A stretch of 64,000 nt of DNA from Lepidostoma basale (lineage: Eukaryota > Arthropoda > Insecta > Trichoptera > Lepidostomatidae): the NCBI GenBank assembly GCA_022606425.2, contig JAHDVF020000510.1, positions 310,001 through 374,000 of the forward strand, given 5' to 3'. Both the position numbers and the translations under genes were made by a program. Shown one piece after another: positions 32,050 through 41,597 of this stretch. How positions within the stretch are numbered: position 1 is the first letter of the stretch; each line of letters begins with the position of its first letter. The notes under the pieces are model-generated. The model ran no database searches, was not told the origin of the DNA, and saw only the letters and a list, made by a program, of their open reading frames with translations.

Positions 32050-32175
32050 CTTGAATTTTTACACTGAAGAAGGACTGTATAATCCGAAATATGTTTGTGA
32101 AAAATGGAAAAGGGTACAATGTTTATTATTATATATTATATTAATTTATTATAATAAACATATGGCGAATATATT
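32050..32175 (+). repeat. HHR-a repeat
   Basis: Contains the hammerhead candidate described next, then an AT-rich body ending CATATGGCGAATATATT, loosely like the 1195 copy. Confidence 0.65.
32056..32103 (+). ncRNA. Type I hammerhead ribozyme candidate
   Basis: CTGAAGA (32064-32070), extra A (32071), stem II GGA/TCC (32072-32074 with 32083-32085), GAAA (32086-32089), T, loop AT, GTT with H17 at 32095. Stem I pairs TTTTTACA (32056-32063) with TGTGAAAA (32096-32103): eight consecutive pairs, one of them G-T. Stem III has a T-G wobble instead of C-G. Confidence 0.6.
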
Positions 32176-32179
32176 ATAA

Positions 32180-32285
32180 AGAGGAAGGAAGAGGTGTGCC
32201 AGGATAGAGCAGTGTGGCGGTCCATCCTCTCTGCCTACCCCTGCGAGGAAACGACGTGATGGTTTGTTTGTATGTTTGTTTATAA
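32180..32285 (+). mobile_element. LINE A terminal fragment, GTT-tailed type
   Basis: AGAGGAAGGAAGAGGTGTGCC to ACGACGTGATGGTTTGTTTG, with a tail of TTTG-like repeats. Confidence 0.87.
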
Positions 32286-32329
32286 ATTACCATTGTTTTA
32301 ACATCTGTCAAAACTGTCCACATTCATGA

Positions 32330-32445
32330 TAATTTGTTTAAATATTTATTTTGCATATTTTTTATTACACTGATGAAGAGCTACTGTGTCCCGAAACACG
32401 ATTGTAATTTTATTTGTATGTATAATAAAAAATATAAAAAAATTA
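32330..32445 (+). repeat. HHR-a-like repeat with long AT stem
   Basis: CTGATGA (32372-32378), extra A, a hairpin region, CCCGAAAC. The flanks TATTTTTTATTA (upstream) and TAATAAAAAATA (downstream) are perfectly complementary over 12 bp, an extended stem I with a large internal loop. Confidence 0.5.
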
Positions 32446-32464
32446 CAAACAAAGAAAAAACTAC

Positions 32465-32815
32465 ATAATTAAGTAGATGACGCTAGTGTAGAGTGAACTA
32501 AAAAATGTGAAGATGGGCGCAGCATTCTAGCATATATACAACTTGCAAAAATTTGTCAGACGTGGTGGTCGTAAGAAGGGCGGAATGGGGAATGTTGTTA
32601 ATCGTAAAGCGATCGCTCAACCCAACCAATGCCAGGTCATAAGTCCTGTAAGCGCCTCGGCCACCATATTCTGTTCCCAGAAAGCAATTTACATCTTCGC
32701 CTCTATTGAGATACGATGAATCCTTATAATAAAAAAAATATTATTTATCCGCAATGGGTAAAATCCAGTATTTGTCTACAAGAATTTGTATACATTCAAA
32801 ATGTTGTATATAATT
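32465..32815 (+). repeat. R245 dispersed repeat with 3' extension
   Basis: Starts GTAGATGACGCTAGTGTAG, includes GGAATGGGGAATGTTGTTAA, ends CTATTGAGATACGAT, then continues as CCGCAATGGGTAAAATCCAG and TTTGTATACATTC. The most complete copy. Confidence 0.82.
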
Positions 32816-32819
32816 ATAA

Positions 32820-33205
32820 TGATCTAATATTAAAAAAATTCAAACAAACCATTGTCTAAATTACTTCAAGCATCATTGTATTATTGTTAAAAAATCTTTC
32901 CAGCTGGTTTCATACTCGTATTTGGCAAGAGCAGACGACACCTGAATCTTAGCTCGAATAACAGCATGAATGGGATGCGTGATACTCACTAAAGAGATCA
33001 TTGTGCCGAGTGTCAGATTAAGATTAGTAAGAATCAAGTAAAGAGCGAAACATTAGACGACATAAAGATGAAACTTCTTATGAATGAAATGACGTAAAAC
33101 TGAAGGCGACACGAAGGTAAATAAAAGCGTCATATTCTGTCAGTATTAAATTGTAATCAAAATCTTGGTATCATATTATCCCGAACATATTATCCAGAAA
33201 TCAGT
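32820..33205. other. No recognised element
   Basis: AT-rich with scattered purine-rich tracts; no motif found. Confidence 0.35.
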
Positions 33206-33209
33206 AACC

Positions 33210-33610
33210 GTCGATGGGTCGGCTCTCGAAGTGGTTTAAGAAGGCCGTGCTAGAGGGTGTTGGTATTTTTGTCCCTGATAGATTTCTCCAACAGCGACAG
33301 CACATATTGTTTTACCTACTGGCCACCAGAACCAATCTGCCTCTGGTGACACCGGTGGGAAGATCAATTAGTCTGCTGAACTCGATCTCCTCGGAGATCG
33401 ACGTCTTACATATTAGTGAAGGTAGGTTCAGGAGACAAATACTCTTGACTTTAGAAAGTATCTTGTCTTCTTAATGACGAACCATCTCTAATACTTTCCA
33501 GGTACTATGTTGTATTTTTATAATATTTTACCTGTACTCAATAGATGCCCAAAACATTTTGCTGTTTGTAATGTCTTTTGAGTAAATAAACTATTTTGAT
33601 TGATTGATTG
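33210..33610 (+). mobile_element. LINE B 3' fragment with open C-terminus
   Basis: Frame 33214-33474: KAVLEGVGIFVPDRFLQQRQ, RTNLPLVTPVGRSISLLNSI, SSEIDVLHISEGRFRRQILL and LESILSS, stop. The UTR ends AATAAACTATTTTGATTGATTGATTG. Confidence 0.93.
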
Positions 33611-33629
33611 AAGAATACACATACAATTA

Positions 33630-34195
33630 GGTAGAAACGATTTCGAGAAAGAAGCCGACCGAAGAATTCAGTTGGCTTGGGCAGCCTTTGGAAAATTACG
33701 TCATGTTCTCACTTCTAAAATACTACAATGCCTCAAGACTAAAGTTTCAACCAAATCGTCTTGCCAGTCATGACGTACGGAACCGAGACGTGGACACTGG
33801 CAAAAGGTCTAGTCTACAGATTCAAGGTCGCCCAACGCACCATGGATAGAGCCATGCTGGAATAACCTTGAGGGAGAGATTTAGAAACGAATTTATTCGA
33901 CAACGAACTTAGGTGACTGAGGTGGCTCTGAGGATGGGCGGGCTGATGTGGCGATGGGCTGGCCATATCTGTCGGAGAAAAGACGGCCAATGTGGGAGAC
34001 GGGTTTTGGAGTGGAGACCGCGTACAGGATTCCGCAGAGTTGGACGTCCCCCTACACGCTGGACCGACGATCTGAAAAGGATTGCTGAACATGGATGGAT
34101 AGGAGCGGCAATGGATAGGAGGCGGTGGCGTGCTTTTGGAGAAGCCTACGTCCAGCAGTGGACGTCAGACCGCTTATACGAAGAAAAAGAGGAAT
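33630..34195 (+). mobile_element. LINE C fragment (RTE-like)
   Basis: Starts in FEKEADRRIQLAWAAFGKLR-type sequence; then VLPVMTYGTETWTL and AQRTMDRAMLE in other frames. Frame 33913-34392 keeps MWRWAGHICRRKDGQCGRRV, RRVGRPPTRWTDDLKRIAEH and AFGEAYVQQWTSDRLYEEKE, and runs on past the element end. About three frameshifts. Confidence 0.92.
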
Positions 34196-34199
34196 TATT

Positions 34200-34630
34200 T
34201 ATGGTCTTTTTACATTTAAAAATGCCGATTTCGGAATTCTATCGCAACCATTCAAAAAGCATATTCAATGTACACATTCGTTATAAGTTAATTCAAAAGC
34301 TGCCGAATATATCCAAGGGGATAATGTATTTTTCATATATAAAACAAAAAATGTATTATGTTAATGCAACGCAGACAATGGTATCGTTATAAGCGAAAAA
34401 GAGCGCCAAACTTCTGCCATCCTGTTTGAAATTCGAATTCCATATAAAATCCCTACAATGTATTTCACCTGCTTTCGAAAATCGAAGAGAACGTCGTTAA
34501 AATTGAATAATTTAGGAAAAAAATATTAGTCATCAATTTTGTTTCTCTTAAATAAAGCCTACAATATTCCATATTCTCGTATGTATTTCTTAAGTTATAA
34601 AAAAGGTCAACATTCTAGTTATAGGATTTG
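34200..34630. other. No recognised element
   Basis: The LINE C frame continues here to 34392 by chance. AT-rich, no motif. Confidence 0.35.
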
Positions 34631-34632
34631 AA

Positions 34633-34850
34633 AACTAACTAACCATCGCGCCGTTTCCCCGATGGATTAGGCAAAAAGAATTGACCATCTAACTATGTAT
34701 TATTACTTGACTTACTTCTCTCACTTTTTTAACATTCACATAACGTGTCATGTACATACGTCGATTTCTCCGACACATCTTCGTGGCTCAATGCTATTTT
34801 CGTATTCATTCGCGGTGCATTCACTTCTCATATTTGTAATTGACACTCAT
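34633..34850 (-). mobile_element. LINE A 3' fragment, diverged
   Basis: Antisense tail (AACTAACTAACC), CMTRYVNVKKVREVSQ-like and RRIVCT stretches, joined directly to LINE B at about 34850. Confidence 0.8.
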
Positions 34851-35240
34851 ATATAGATTTACCACACATTAATCTTAGAGATATAAGATTTGCGTACTGG
34901 AATTTTTTCAGCTTCTTTAAGTAAGCGTATAAGAACATGGTGGATTCTGTGAAATCTCGTGTCAAGGGAAATGCCGTTGGATAGAGCCAATGACATACCC
35001 CGAACTCTCTCATGTGGGGGGTTCTAAAGAATTTCTTTTGAACCCTCTCCAACATGAGAGAATACTGAGCCTCACGAGGATTCCATATCACGGCACCTTC
35101 CTCAAGCCTGCTTCTGACTAAGGAGTTATATAGAGTTCTTAGGACCCGGGTGTCTCTGAAAACCATAACAGTTCGAAGAACAAAACCCAGCATCTTTAAC
35201 GAAACGTCACACACCTTCTCGATCTGAGCACGAAATGTTA
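34850..35240 (-). mobile_element. LINE B internal fragment
   Basis: Frame 35214-34828: MCDVSLKMLGFVLRTVMVFR, LRTLYNSLVRSRLEEGAVIW and LMLERVQKKFFRTPHMREFG, upstream of the parts seen in most copies. The downstream LIRGY..VLEG half is missing, and the frame runs on into LINE A sequence. Confidence 0.9.
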
Positions 35241-35242
35241 AA

Positions 35243-35910
35243 ACACTAATTAACTAACTAACTAACCATCACGCCGTTTCCCCGGAGCGGTAGGGAGAGA
35301 GGATGGATCGCCACATTGTTCTATCCTGGCATAATTTTCGCGCCTCTTCTACATTCACACATCGTGACATGCACGCTCGTTGATTATTTCTCCTTCGAAC
35401 ATGGCAATTGATTTGGTGATGCCATGTCGTCCTTGGCCTTCCTCGATTTCTTTTCCCATTCACACTTCTTGCATATATCTTTTTAACCATTCTTCCCTCA
35501 TCCATTCGTTCCATTTGTGCAAACCATCTTACCCTGCCGTAACCCTTTCTTAATTTTATTTATCACGCATTCATCCGCCGTACATTCCTTTCTTACTTCA
35601 TCATTAGATATACTATCATACATTGTTTTTCTGCACATTCTTCTTTGTGACCTCATTTCTACGGCAATTATCTCACTTTTATCTTTCTTCTGCCAACTCC
35701 AAGCTTCACTTCCATACATAAGGGTCGGGACTAGAACTCCATCGTGCACTGCCAACTTTGCTTCAGTCGATATATTTCTATTTGCGGTAATGACTTTGAA
35801 TGCACTTTATTTGGTTTCCAGCTATAACCCTTCTTCCGATATCTTTCTCCATTCTTCCATCTCTTGTAACCATGTTTCTCTTGGAAACATGCAAACGTCT
35901 CTTGTAAACA
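35243..35910 (-). mobile_element. LINE A fragment, long
   Basis: Frames 35755-35498 (AVHDGVLVPTLMYGSEAWSW, MRSQRRMCRKTMYDSISNDE) and 35514-35269 (MERMDEGRMVKKIYARSVNG, CVNVEEARKLCQDR) overlap by a frameshift at about 35505. Upstream 35760-35900 encodes the VITANRNIST region; a 29-bp local repeat (CTTGTAA.CATG) lies at 35863-35910. Confidence 0.92.
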
Positions 35911-35924
35911 TGTAATAATTTTGG

Positions 35925-36030
35925 TTAGTTTATATCGTTCTCCCGATGTTGAAGTTGTAAGCCTTCGAACAATGTCAAGAAAAACAAACTCAAAAGTAGA
36001 AAAAGCAGTGTTTTAATTCATAAAAAATAC
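35925..36030 (+). repeat. HHR-f repeat, degenerate
   Basis: CCGATGT, TGAAG..CCTTCGAAC and the AGCAGTGTTTTAATTCAT tail follow the 23465 copy; the core boxes are mutated. Confidence 0.5.
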
Positions 36031-36034
36031 ATAG

Positions 36035-36440
36035 TGTAACTATGTGTCGATTTTACAAAAATTGGGCATCGAACAGAATTCCATGCTGGATCCCTTTTAT
36101 TTCGCAATTCCACACAGTTCAGTTTGTCCTGTTTTGTTCGGCGTGTAGGTTCTGTAAGCAGATTGATAAAAATTGCCTTTTGGAATTTTCGTAAACGGGT
36201 TTAATGGACGGAAACAACGATTATTACTGGCCGCAAGGAAAAAGTTATGGGGCGCAAGGAAAAAGTTATTAAGTTATGGGTGGGGGGACACTTATTGCCG
36301 GAAGTAACGGGAAAATAGGGGATGGTAGGCCTGTCGGGGGATGGGCGGGGATAGAGAATGTTTATGACTGATATACAAGACGCATGACATACGAAAATGA
36401 ATTATATTTTTACATTACTCCCACATGTTTTTTGGGATCA
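36035..36440. other. No recognised element
   Basis: Includes a short direct duplication GGC.GCAAGGAAAAAGTTAT (36230-36270) and a G-rich patch at 36280-36350. Confidence 0.35.
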
Positions 36441-36444
36441 TGGG

Positions 36445-36490
36445 AAAATCCGACATTTCGGAGACCGATGCAGTCTCCATTTTTAGTCTC
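36445..36490 (-). repeat. HHR-d fragment
   Basis: Minus strand: GGAGAC..GTCTCC hairpin, GAAAT, GTCG, GAT. The hairpin differs from 28659 by a paired change (T-A to C-G). The CTGAAGA box is decayed to CTAAAAA. Confidence 0.5.
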
Positions 36491-36760
36491 TCTTCTTTCA
36501 ATTCAGTTTATTTTCTCAAAATATATATCAACAGAATTAAAATTTAAGGCATTTGGGAACAGGTAAAATATAATTTATAATACCAGGAACGCATGAAAGA
36601 TGGTTCGATTTTAGGAATACTTGATACTCTCAAAAAATCAAGAGTATTTGTCTTCTGAACGTATTTACATTAATATGAAAGTGGAAGAAATCTCCGAAGC
36701 GATCATGTTCAGCACTTTGATTGCTCTCTCCACCAGCATCACCAGAGGCAAGTTGGTTCT
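36490..36760 (-). mobile_element. LINE B 3' fragment
   Basis: Antisense TTTATTTTCTCAAAA tail and the RTNLPLVMLVERAIKVLNMI, ASEI, LESIKYS regions. Joined at about 36760 to a tRNA-like SINE head. Confidence 0.85.
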
Positions 36761-36764
36761 GTCA

Positions 36765-36850
36765 TCACTCTGCCATCGGCGGGAATCGAACCCAGGACCT
36801 TCGGTGTGGCGGTCATAGCTCTTCCTACATTGCCATGAAGGTCGTCTTAA
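36765..36850 (-). mobile_element. SINE-1 tRNA-like head
   Basis: The minus strand has GACCGCCACACCGAAGG and GGGTTCGATTCCC (B box). Matches 48170-48245 in the head only. Confidence 0.7.
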
Positions 36851-36924
36851 AATATCAATCATCAAAAATAATAGTAATCAAAAATGTTGAAAATTATTAT
36901 TTTAAATTATTTGAATTCCCTTAT

Positions 36925-37014
36925 GTATGGAACTGGCAAAAGAACGATAAATGCAGTAGAAGTAAGATTTCTTGGACGAATGTGTGAAACTGTGTACCAT
37001 AGAGATCGAATGAA
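36925..37014 (+). mobile_element. LINE A internal fragment
   Basis: Reads WNWQKN, INAVEVRFLGRMC and ETVYHRDRMK-like sequence, then stops at LINE E. Confidence 0.8.
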
Positions 37015-37440
37015 ACAATGTGGTCTGTTCTACTATATGGCTGCGAAACCTGGACTCTGAAAGTGAATGTGATGAACCGGTTTTAAGCGTTTAAGATGTG
37101 GGTATACCGCAGAATGCTCCGTATACCGTGGACCGATAGGGTTAGTAATGCAGACGTACTACAGAGAGCCAGACCCAATAGAGAGCTGTTGTCGAGTGTG
37201 AAAGTTAGAAAGGTCTCATATTTGGGTCATGTTTAAGGAAGAAAAATACCATCTCTTTCGACTAATATTAATGCGGAGGGACGTCGGGGAGTTGGTAGAA
37301 GGCAGTTGTCCTGGCTGCGGACCATAAAAGAGTGGACAGGAATTACAAGAGTTCAGAACCTGTTCCAAGAGGCGCAGGACAGAGATGCCATTGCTGTAGT
37401 GATCAACGTTGGGGGGACCTGACACGGCACCGAAAGAAGA
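37015..37440 (+). mobile_element. LINE E fragment
   Basis: LLYGCETWTLKVN, MWVYRRMLRIPWTDRVSNAD, VLQRARPNRELLSSVKVRKV, SYLGHV, then RRGVGRRQLSWLRTIKEWTG in another frame. Ends GGCACCGAAAGAAGAAGAA. A stop after GHV and a deletion break the ORF. Confidence 0.9.
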
Positions 37441-37620
37441 AGAATATAAATAAAGAAAGATCGATGAAAATGTGGCACCATCAAATAAATCAAATATTGA
37501 ATTTCGGCCACGTGAGGAGTTGGAGAAATTGACGTGAAGTATGTCAGGAAAGAAATGTTTGGCAGTCCATTCTTTTTGCCTACCCTTTCGAGTAGACGGC
37601 GTTATATTTAGTTAGTTAGA
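37441..37620 (+). mobile_element. LINE A 3' fragment
   Basis: Resumes as KMWHHQINQILNFGHVRSWR and a TTAGTTAG tail. With 36925-37014 it may be one LINE A split by LINE E, with loss of the middle. Confidence 0.85.
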
Positions 37621-38215
37621 ATCGATTGGACCGAGATAACCAAACCGCAGAGCTAAAAAGAAGAATTGGACTAAGCTGGGCATCTTTCGGAAACATGAGT
37701 TACATCCTTAAAAACCGGAAAATACCGATCAACCTGAAACGAAAAGTCTATGAAGCCTGCGTTCTGCCAGTTGGTACTTATGGTCTTGAAACTGTTACAT
37801 TGTCCAAACAAAGTGCCGAGAAACTACGAGTGACCCAAAGAGCCATGGAAAGAGCCATGTTAGGAATAAGCCTAAGAGACAGAGTCAGAAACGATACGGT
37901 GAGAGAAAAAACAAAGGTTTATGACATCATCCACCGAGTGGCGACTCTAAAATGGCAATGGGCAGGTCACGTAGCCAGAAGCTCAGATGAAAAGTGGACA
38001 AGAAGACTGCTGACTTGGAGACCATGTACGGCGAAGACAAGTGCAGGGCGACCGCAACTACGGTGGAATGATGATCTGAACAGACACGTCGGAGTAACCT
38101 GGATGCAGTCTGCACAGGACAGAGTGAGATGGAAGCGAATGAAGGAGGTCTTTGTCCAGGAGTGGACGGGAATAGGCTGAGGAAGAAGAAGAAGTTAGAA
38201 TTTGGATACATCTCA
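37615..38215 (+). mobile_element. LINE C, best-preserved copy
   Basis: 5'-truncated element directly after a LINE A tail, ending in a GAAGAAGAAG tail at about 38180-38195. Its open frame is described separately. Confidence 0.95.
37626..38180 (+). pseudogene. LINE C reverse-transcriptase C-terminus, 184-codon open frame
   Basis: Uninterrupted from within the ORF: RRIGLSWASFGNMSYILKN (thumb region), VLPVGTYGLETVTLSKQSAE, ERAMLGISLRDRVRNDTVRE, WQWAGHVARSSDEKWTRRLL, GRPQLRWNDDLNRHVGVTW and VFVQEWTGIG, then stop. RTE-like elements carry an endonuclease and polymerase before this; both are missing, so the frame has no activity of its own. The first Met is simply internal. The lack of lesions suggests recent insertion. 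Confidence 0.9.
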
Positions 38216-38219
38216 CAAA

Positions 38220-38880
38220 GGGACAAATAAAGGGGTTTTGTAACGCTTTGAATAAGTAAAATCAATACTAGGTCAATTATTATTGGGATCAGTACAGACA
38301 AAGGTTATTATAAAATAGCATTATGGGAGTATTATGAAATTTGTTGGCTCCAAGGGCGGAGGTCAAGCGTACAGTTTGTGTGAAGTAAGCAAGTTGCCTT
38401 TATTACTTCAAGGAATGAAATATTGCTCCACTTAAGCAGAATTGGTGACCAGCTTTGTATGCGGGAGACAGGGGCAAGGGTGGTCGTAACCCTTGTAATA
38501 TAAAGCGAAATCACTTTTATTCCCTTGCTAAATGACGGCCAATGTGTAAAAAGTGACAGAGAATCAATTTGTCTTTGAAAAATGCGACTTTCCCGGGAAA
38601 CACCTGTTGATTAAGTGCTACGGCGCTACGAGAGAGATTTTATCGCTCGGGATTGAAACTGTGATGTGAATAGCTTTAATTATGTGGAGGTTCAGAAATA
38701 ACAGGGTAACATCTCTCAGTATAACGGGTTGCTATAACAATAACGCTTTTATATACATTTTTACAAAGTGACTACAATTGATTAAACATAGTTAACAAAT
38801 TCGGAAATAATATTGTATTGAATGTTTTATGAGAATGAAATGTTGCTAAGGAATTATTAAATGTCTCGTGGGAGTGCATT
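38220..38880. other. No recognised element
   Basis: Moderate GC at 38520-38650, no repeat from this window. Possible host sequence. Confidence 0.35.
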
Positions 38881-38884
38881 ATCA

Positions 38885-39375
38885 ATGTCAATTTTTCCAC
38901 GTGCCAAACCATCTTAACAACCCTTTCATTATTTTGTTCAAAACACTTTCATTCATAACGCATTCACACCTAATATATGCATTTGACATTATCATCTAAG
39001 ATTTTACACGCATTCGTCTTCTCATTCTCATTTCTACTGCATTCATCCTTCTTTTGCCAGTCCTATGCTTTACTTCCATACATAAGGGTTTGCACAAGAA
39101 CAGGACTGTGCACTGCCATCTTAGCTACTTTGGATAGGCTTTTGTTTGCGATGCCAACTTTAAGTACACTATTTTCTCTGTTGCCTGCCCCAACCCTTCG
39201 TTCAAATAATGTACTTCTCCACTCTCTCATCCTTTATAAACATACTTCTTAAATTAAAATTCATCAACTTGTTCCAGATTTTCACCGTTCATACTAATGT
39301 TGCAGACTGTCTTGTTTCCTTCTTTTTCGAAAATCATATATTCAATCTTTTTCTTTTTCGAAAATCATAAATTCA
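38885..39375 (-). mobile_element. LINE A fragment, upstream part
   Basis: Antisense: the ERMIK region, then NEN..RMRNAC, NAVEMRMRRRM, KEG.RISMNG and SMFIKDER parts covering the sequence before GHMERMD. The EN/RT core is missing. A 31-bp duplication of TTTTCGAAAATCATA..ATTCAAT lies at 39327-39378. Confidence 0.82.
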
Positions 39376-39394
39376 ATACGATAATAGCGGTAGC

Positions 39395-39700
39395 CTTTCA
39401 CATTGCGTTAAAAAGATCTTCTGCTTAATGCTTAAAATCCAATCTTCATAGATGGAGCTAGTGTGTAGATTGAAACTACCATGTAAAGGGTGGTGTTACA
39501 GATTAACATATATATAACTTCCAAAAAAAAAAGTTGTCAGACATGGTGGTCATAAGAGAAGGTGGAATGGGGAATGTTGTATTACATAAAGCGTGCGCTT
39601 AACCCAACCAATGATAGGTCATAAGTCCTGTAAACACCTCGATCACCATATTCTGTTTACAATTTGCATCGTCGTCTCTATTGAGATAAAATTAATCATA
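39395..39700 (+). repeat. R245 dispersed repeat
   Basis: The same flank as at 22510-22575 (CTTTCACATTGCGTTAAAAAGA, CTGCTTAATGCTTAA) precedes TAGATGGAGCTAGTGTGTAG; ends CTCTATTGAGATAAAATTA. Sharing of flanks by two copies extends the family upstream by about 60 bp. Confidence 0.82.
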
Positions 39701-39704
39701 TATT

Positions 39705-39755
39705 CAAATTTGATAATGCCTTAGAATGGCAAACATGTTATTCTCTAAAAATTTA
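39705..39755 (+). repeat. HHR-e fragment
   Basis: TTGATAA, T, GCC..GGC and CAAACATG. The GAAA box is reduced to CAAA. Confidence 0.5.
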
Positions 39756-40165
39756 AAAGAGCAGAATAAATGCGGTAGAGATGAGGTCCCTAAGACGTAT
39801 GTGTGGTAGAACGATGTACGACAGAATCTCAAATGCTGATATTAGGAAGGAATGTAGAGCGAAAGAAGGTATTATGAACAAAATTATGAAGGTTCGCTGC
39901 GTTGGTTCGGACGTATGGAGCGCATGGGTGAAGAAAGAATGGTTAAAAAAGTATACGTTAACGATGTAAATGGAGTAAGGTGTCGAGGTAGACCGAGGTC
40001 ATGTCAGAAGCCGGAAGAATCGACGTGCGTGTATGACTCGATGTATGAATGTGGAGGAAGCTAGAGAGGTGTGCCAGGATAGAGTAGTGTGGCGGTCCAT
40101 TCTATCTGCCTACCCCTGCGGGGAAACGGCGTGATGTTTTGTTGTTGTTGTTGTTGTTGTAAACA
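39756..40165 (+). mobile_element. LINE A fragment, GTT-tailed type
   Basis: MRSLRRMCGRTMYDRISNAD, IRKECRAKEGIMNKIMKV, then frameshifts before VNDVNGVRCRGRP and [14 protein letters not shown]. Tail GTTTTGTTGTTGTTGTTG at 40136-40160. Confidence 0.93.
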
Positions 40166-40319
40166 GACTTTTTCATTCATATCAGATCTATTTCAAGACG
40201 AAAAATGTTCCATAAAGGTTATTTTACTCTGTAATTTTTTTTCTTCTACGCTATTCCCGTTCTTGTCCTAATCTTTTTTTAGTCTCCCTCTGCGTGTCGT
40301 TCATTATCTGTTTGACCGT

Positions 40320-40430
40320 TATGAATCAATTCGTTCGGCACGTCCAAATCATTCACGCGATTGGTTCATAATTTTATTAACGATGGCATAATCAACCTCA
40401 TAAGGTATTCTCGTCGCTTTTATGTCTATA
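40320..40430 (-). mobile_element. LINE A internal fragment, diverged
   Basis: Antisense RIVHNFINDGII-type region that corresponds to the CIINKIMNQ segment before GHMERM. Weak. Confidence 0.5.
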
Positions 40431-40494
40431 AGAATAGTTGGTCCTATAACAAATGTTCCCCTGTGAAGATAATCTACAATGTTCGTTTAGAATG

Positions 40495-40555
40495 TTCCGT
40501 CGTGTATGGAAGCGAAACATGGAACTGGCAAAAGAAGGATGAAAGTAGAATAATC
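40495..40555 (+). mobile_element. LINE A fragment, left of HHR-c insertion
   Basis: VYGSETWNWQKKDESRI, interrupted just after AGTAGAATAA. Confidence 0.87.
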
Positions 40556-40658
40556 AATAGTACACCGCACAGTTCATTGTAACACCTAATGATGCTAACA
40601 TTGGTTAGCGAAACAATTGTCGCGAAATTAAATCAATTGTGATATTTTAACAGAAAAA
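40556..40658 (+). repeat. HHR-c unit inserted into LINE A
   Basis: About 100 bp. Core: CTAATGA (40586-40592, G5 changed to A), extra T, GCTAAC/GTTAGC (40594-40599 with 40604-40609), GAAAC (40610-40614), AATT, GTC (40619-40621), then GCGA. The stem carries a paired change relative to 29510. LINE A is colinear on both sides (AGTAGAATAA..AATGCAGTAG). Confidence 0.7.
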
Positions 40659-41085
40659 TATAATAAATGCAGTAGAAATGAGATCTCTTAGGCGAATGTG
40701 TGGATACTCTGTGTATGCTAGTGTCGAATGAAAATATAAGAAGTGAATGCGGTGCAAATGATGGTGTTAAGAACAAAATAATTAAAGGATCATTAAGATG
40801 TTTTGGACATATGGAAAGAATGAATGAAGAAAGAATGGTAAAAAATTATATGTTTACGATGTAAATGGAACAAGAAATAGAAGAAGACCGAAGCACGATC
40901 AAATAAATCAAATATTGAATGTTGGTCAAGTGAGGAGTCAGAGAAATCGACGCGCGTGATGAAAACGTGACACGATGTATGAATGTTGAGGATGCGAGAG
41001 AAATATGTCAGGAAAGAATAGTGTGGCAGTTCATTCTTTCTGCCTACCCATTCGGGGAGACGGCGTGATGGTTAGTTAGTTAGTT
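40659..41085 (+). mobile_element. LINE A fragment, right of HHR-c insertion
   Basis: AVEMRSLRRMCGYSVYA, GHMERMNEERMVKN, NRRRP, NVEDAREICQERIVW and FILSAYPFGET, with frameshifts. Tail TGGTTAGTTAGTTAGTTAG. Confidence 0.92.
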
Positions 41086-41089
41086 AGTT

Positions 41090-41597
41090 ACTCTCTAATA
41101 GTTTTGTTTCTTAAATCGTTTTGTTCATCTCCCGCCTTAAAAAAGAGTTTTCTGTGTCGTAAAAAAACAGAACAACAGAAAAAACAAATAAATTGAATGA
41201 ATGTTTTCCCTCGCACGTAAGAAACATTTTCCTCTGAGTAATCTCTCTAGGGCATAGCGGCTGTGATATTAAACCGCCTCTTAGATAATTCAGGCTTAGT
41301 GGACCTTGTTGCTTATACGGGACCCAGGAGATGAACCCTGCCGCACCCCGTCCGGCCTACTACAGAGGAAAATGTTTCAAAAGACCCATCTCGAAAAACG
41401 CACAAAAGTAAAAATAAACACGTACTTTGCCGGCACTTCGGCGATATACATAATGAAACGCGTGCTTACTCTCAAATATCTAAATTTGCGGTCATTTGAG
41501 GGGTTCTTTCAGAACAGATTATTACTCCCTATCGTGAACCCGACATTTTTCTAAACTCGACATGTGCTCAAACCGTTAATAAGTTTAAACGAACATT
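41090..41597. other. No recognised element
   Basis: Short frame 41306-41554 shows no motif. Contains TTGAATGAATG near 41193 and a GC-richer part at 41320-41370. Confidence 0.35.

Noticed and set aside
33913..34392. 159-codon frame as an intact gene
   Set aside because: Only the first two thirds match LINE C; the rest is read-through into unrelated AT-rich DNA.
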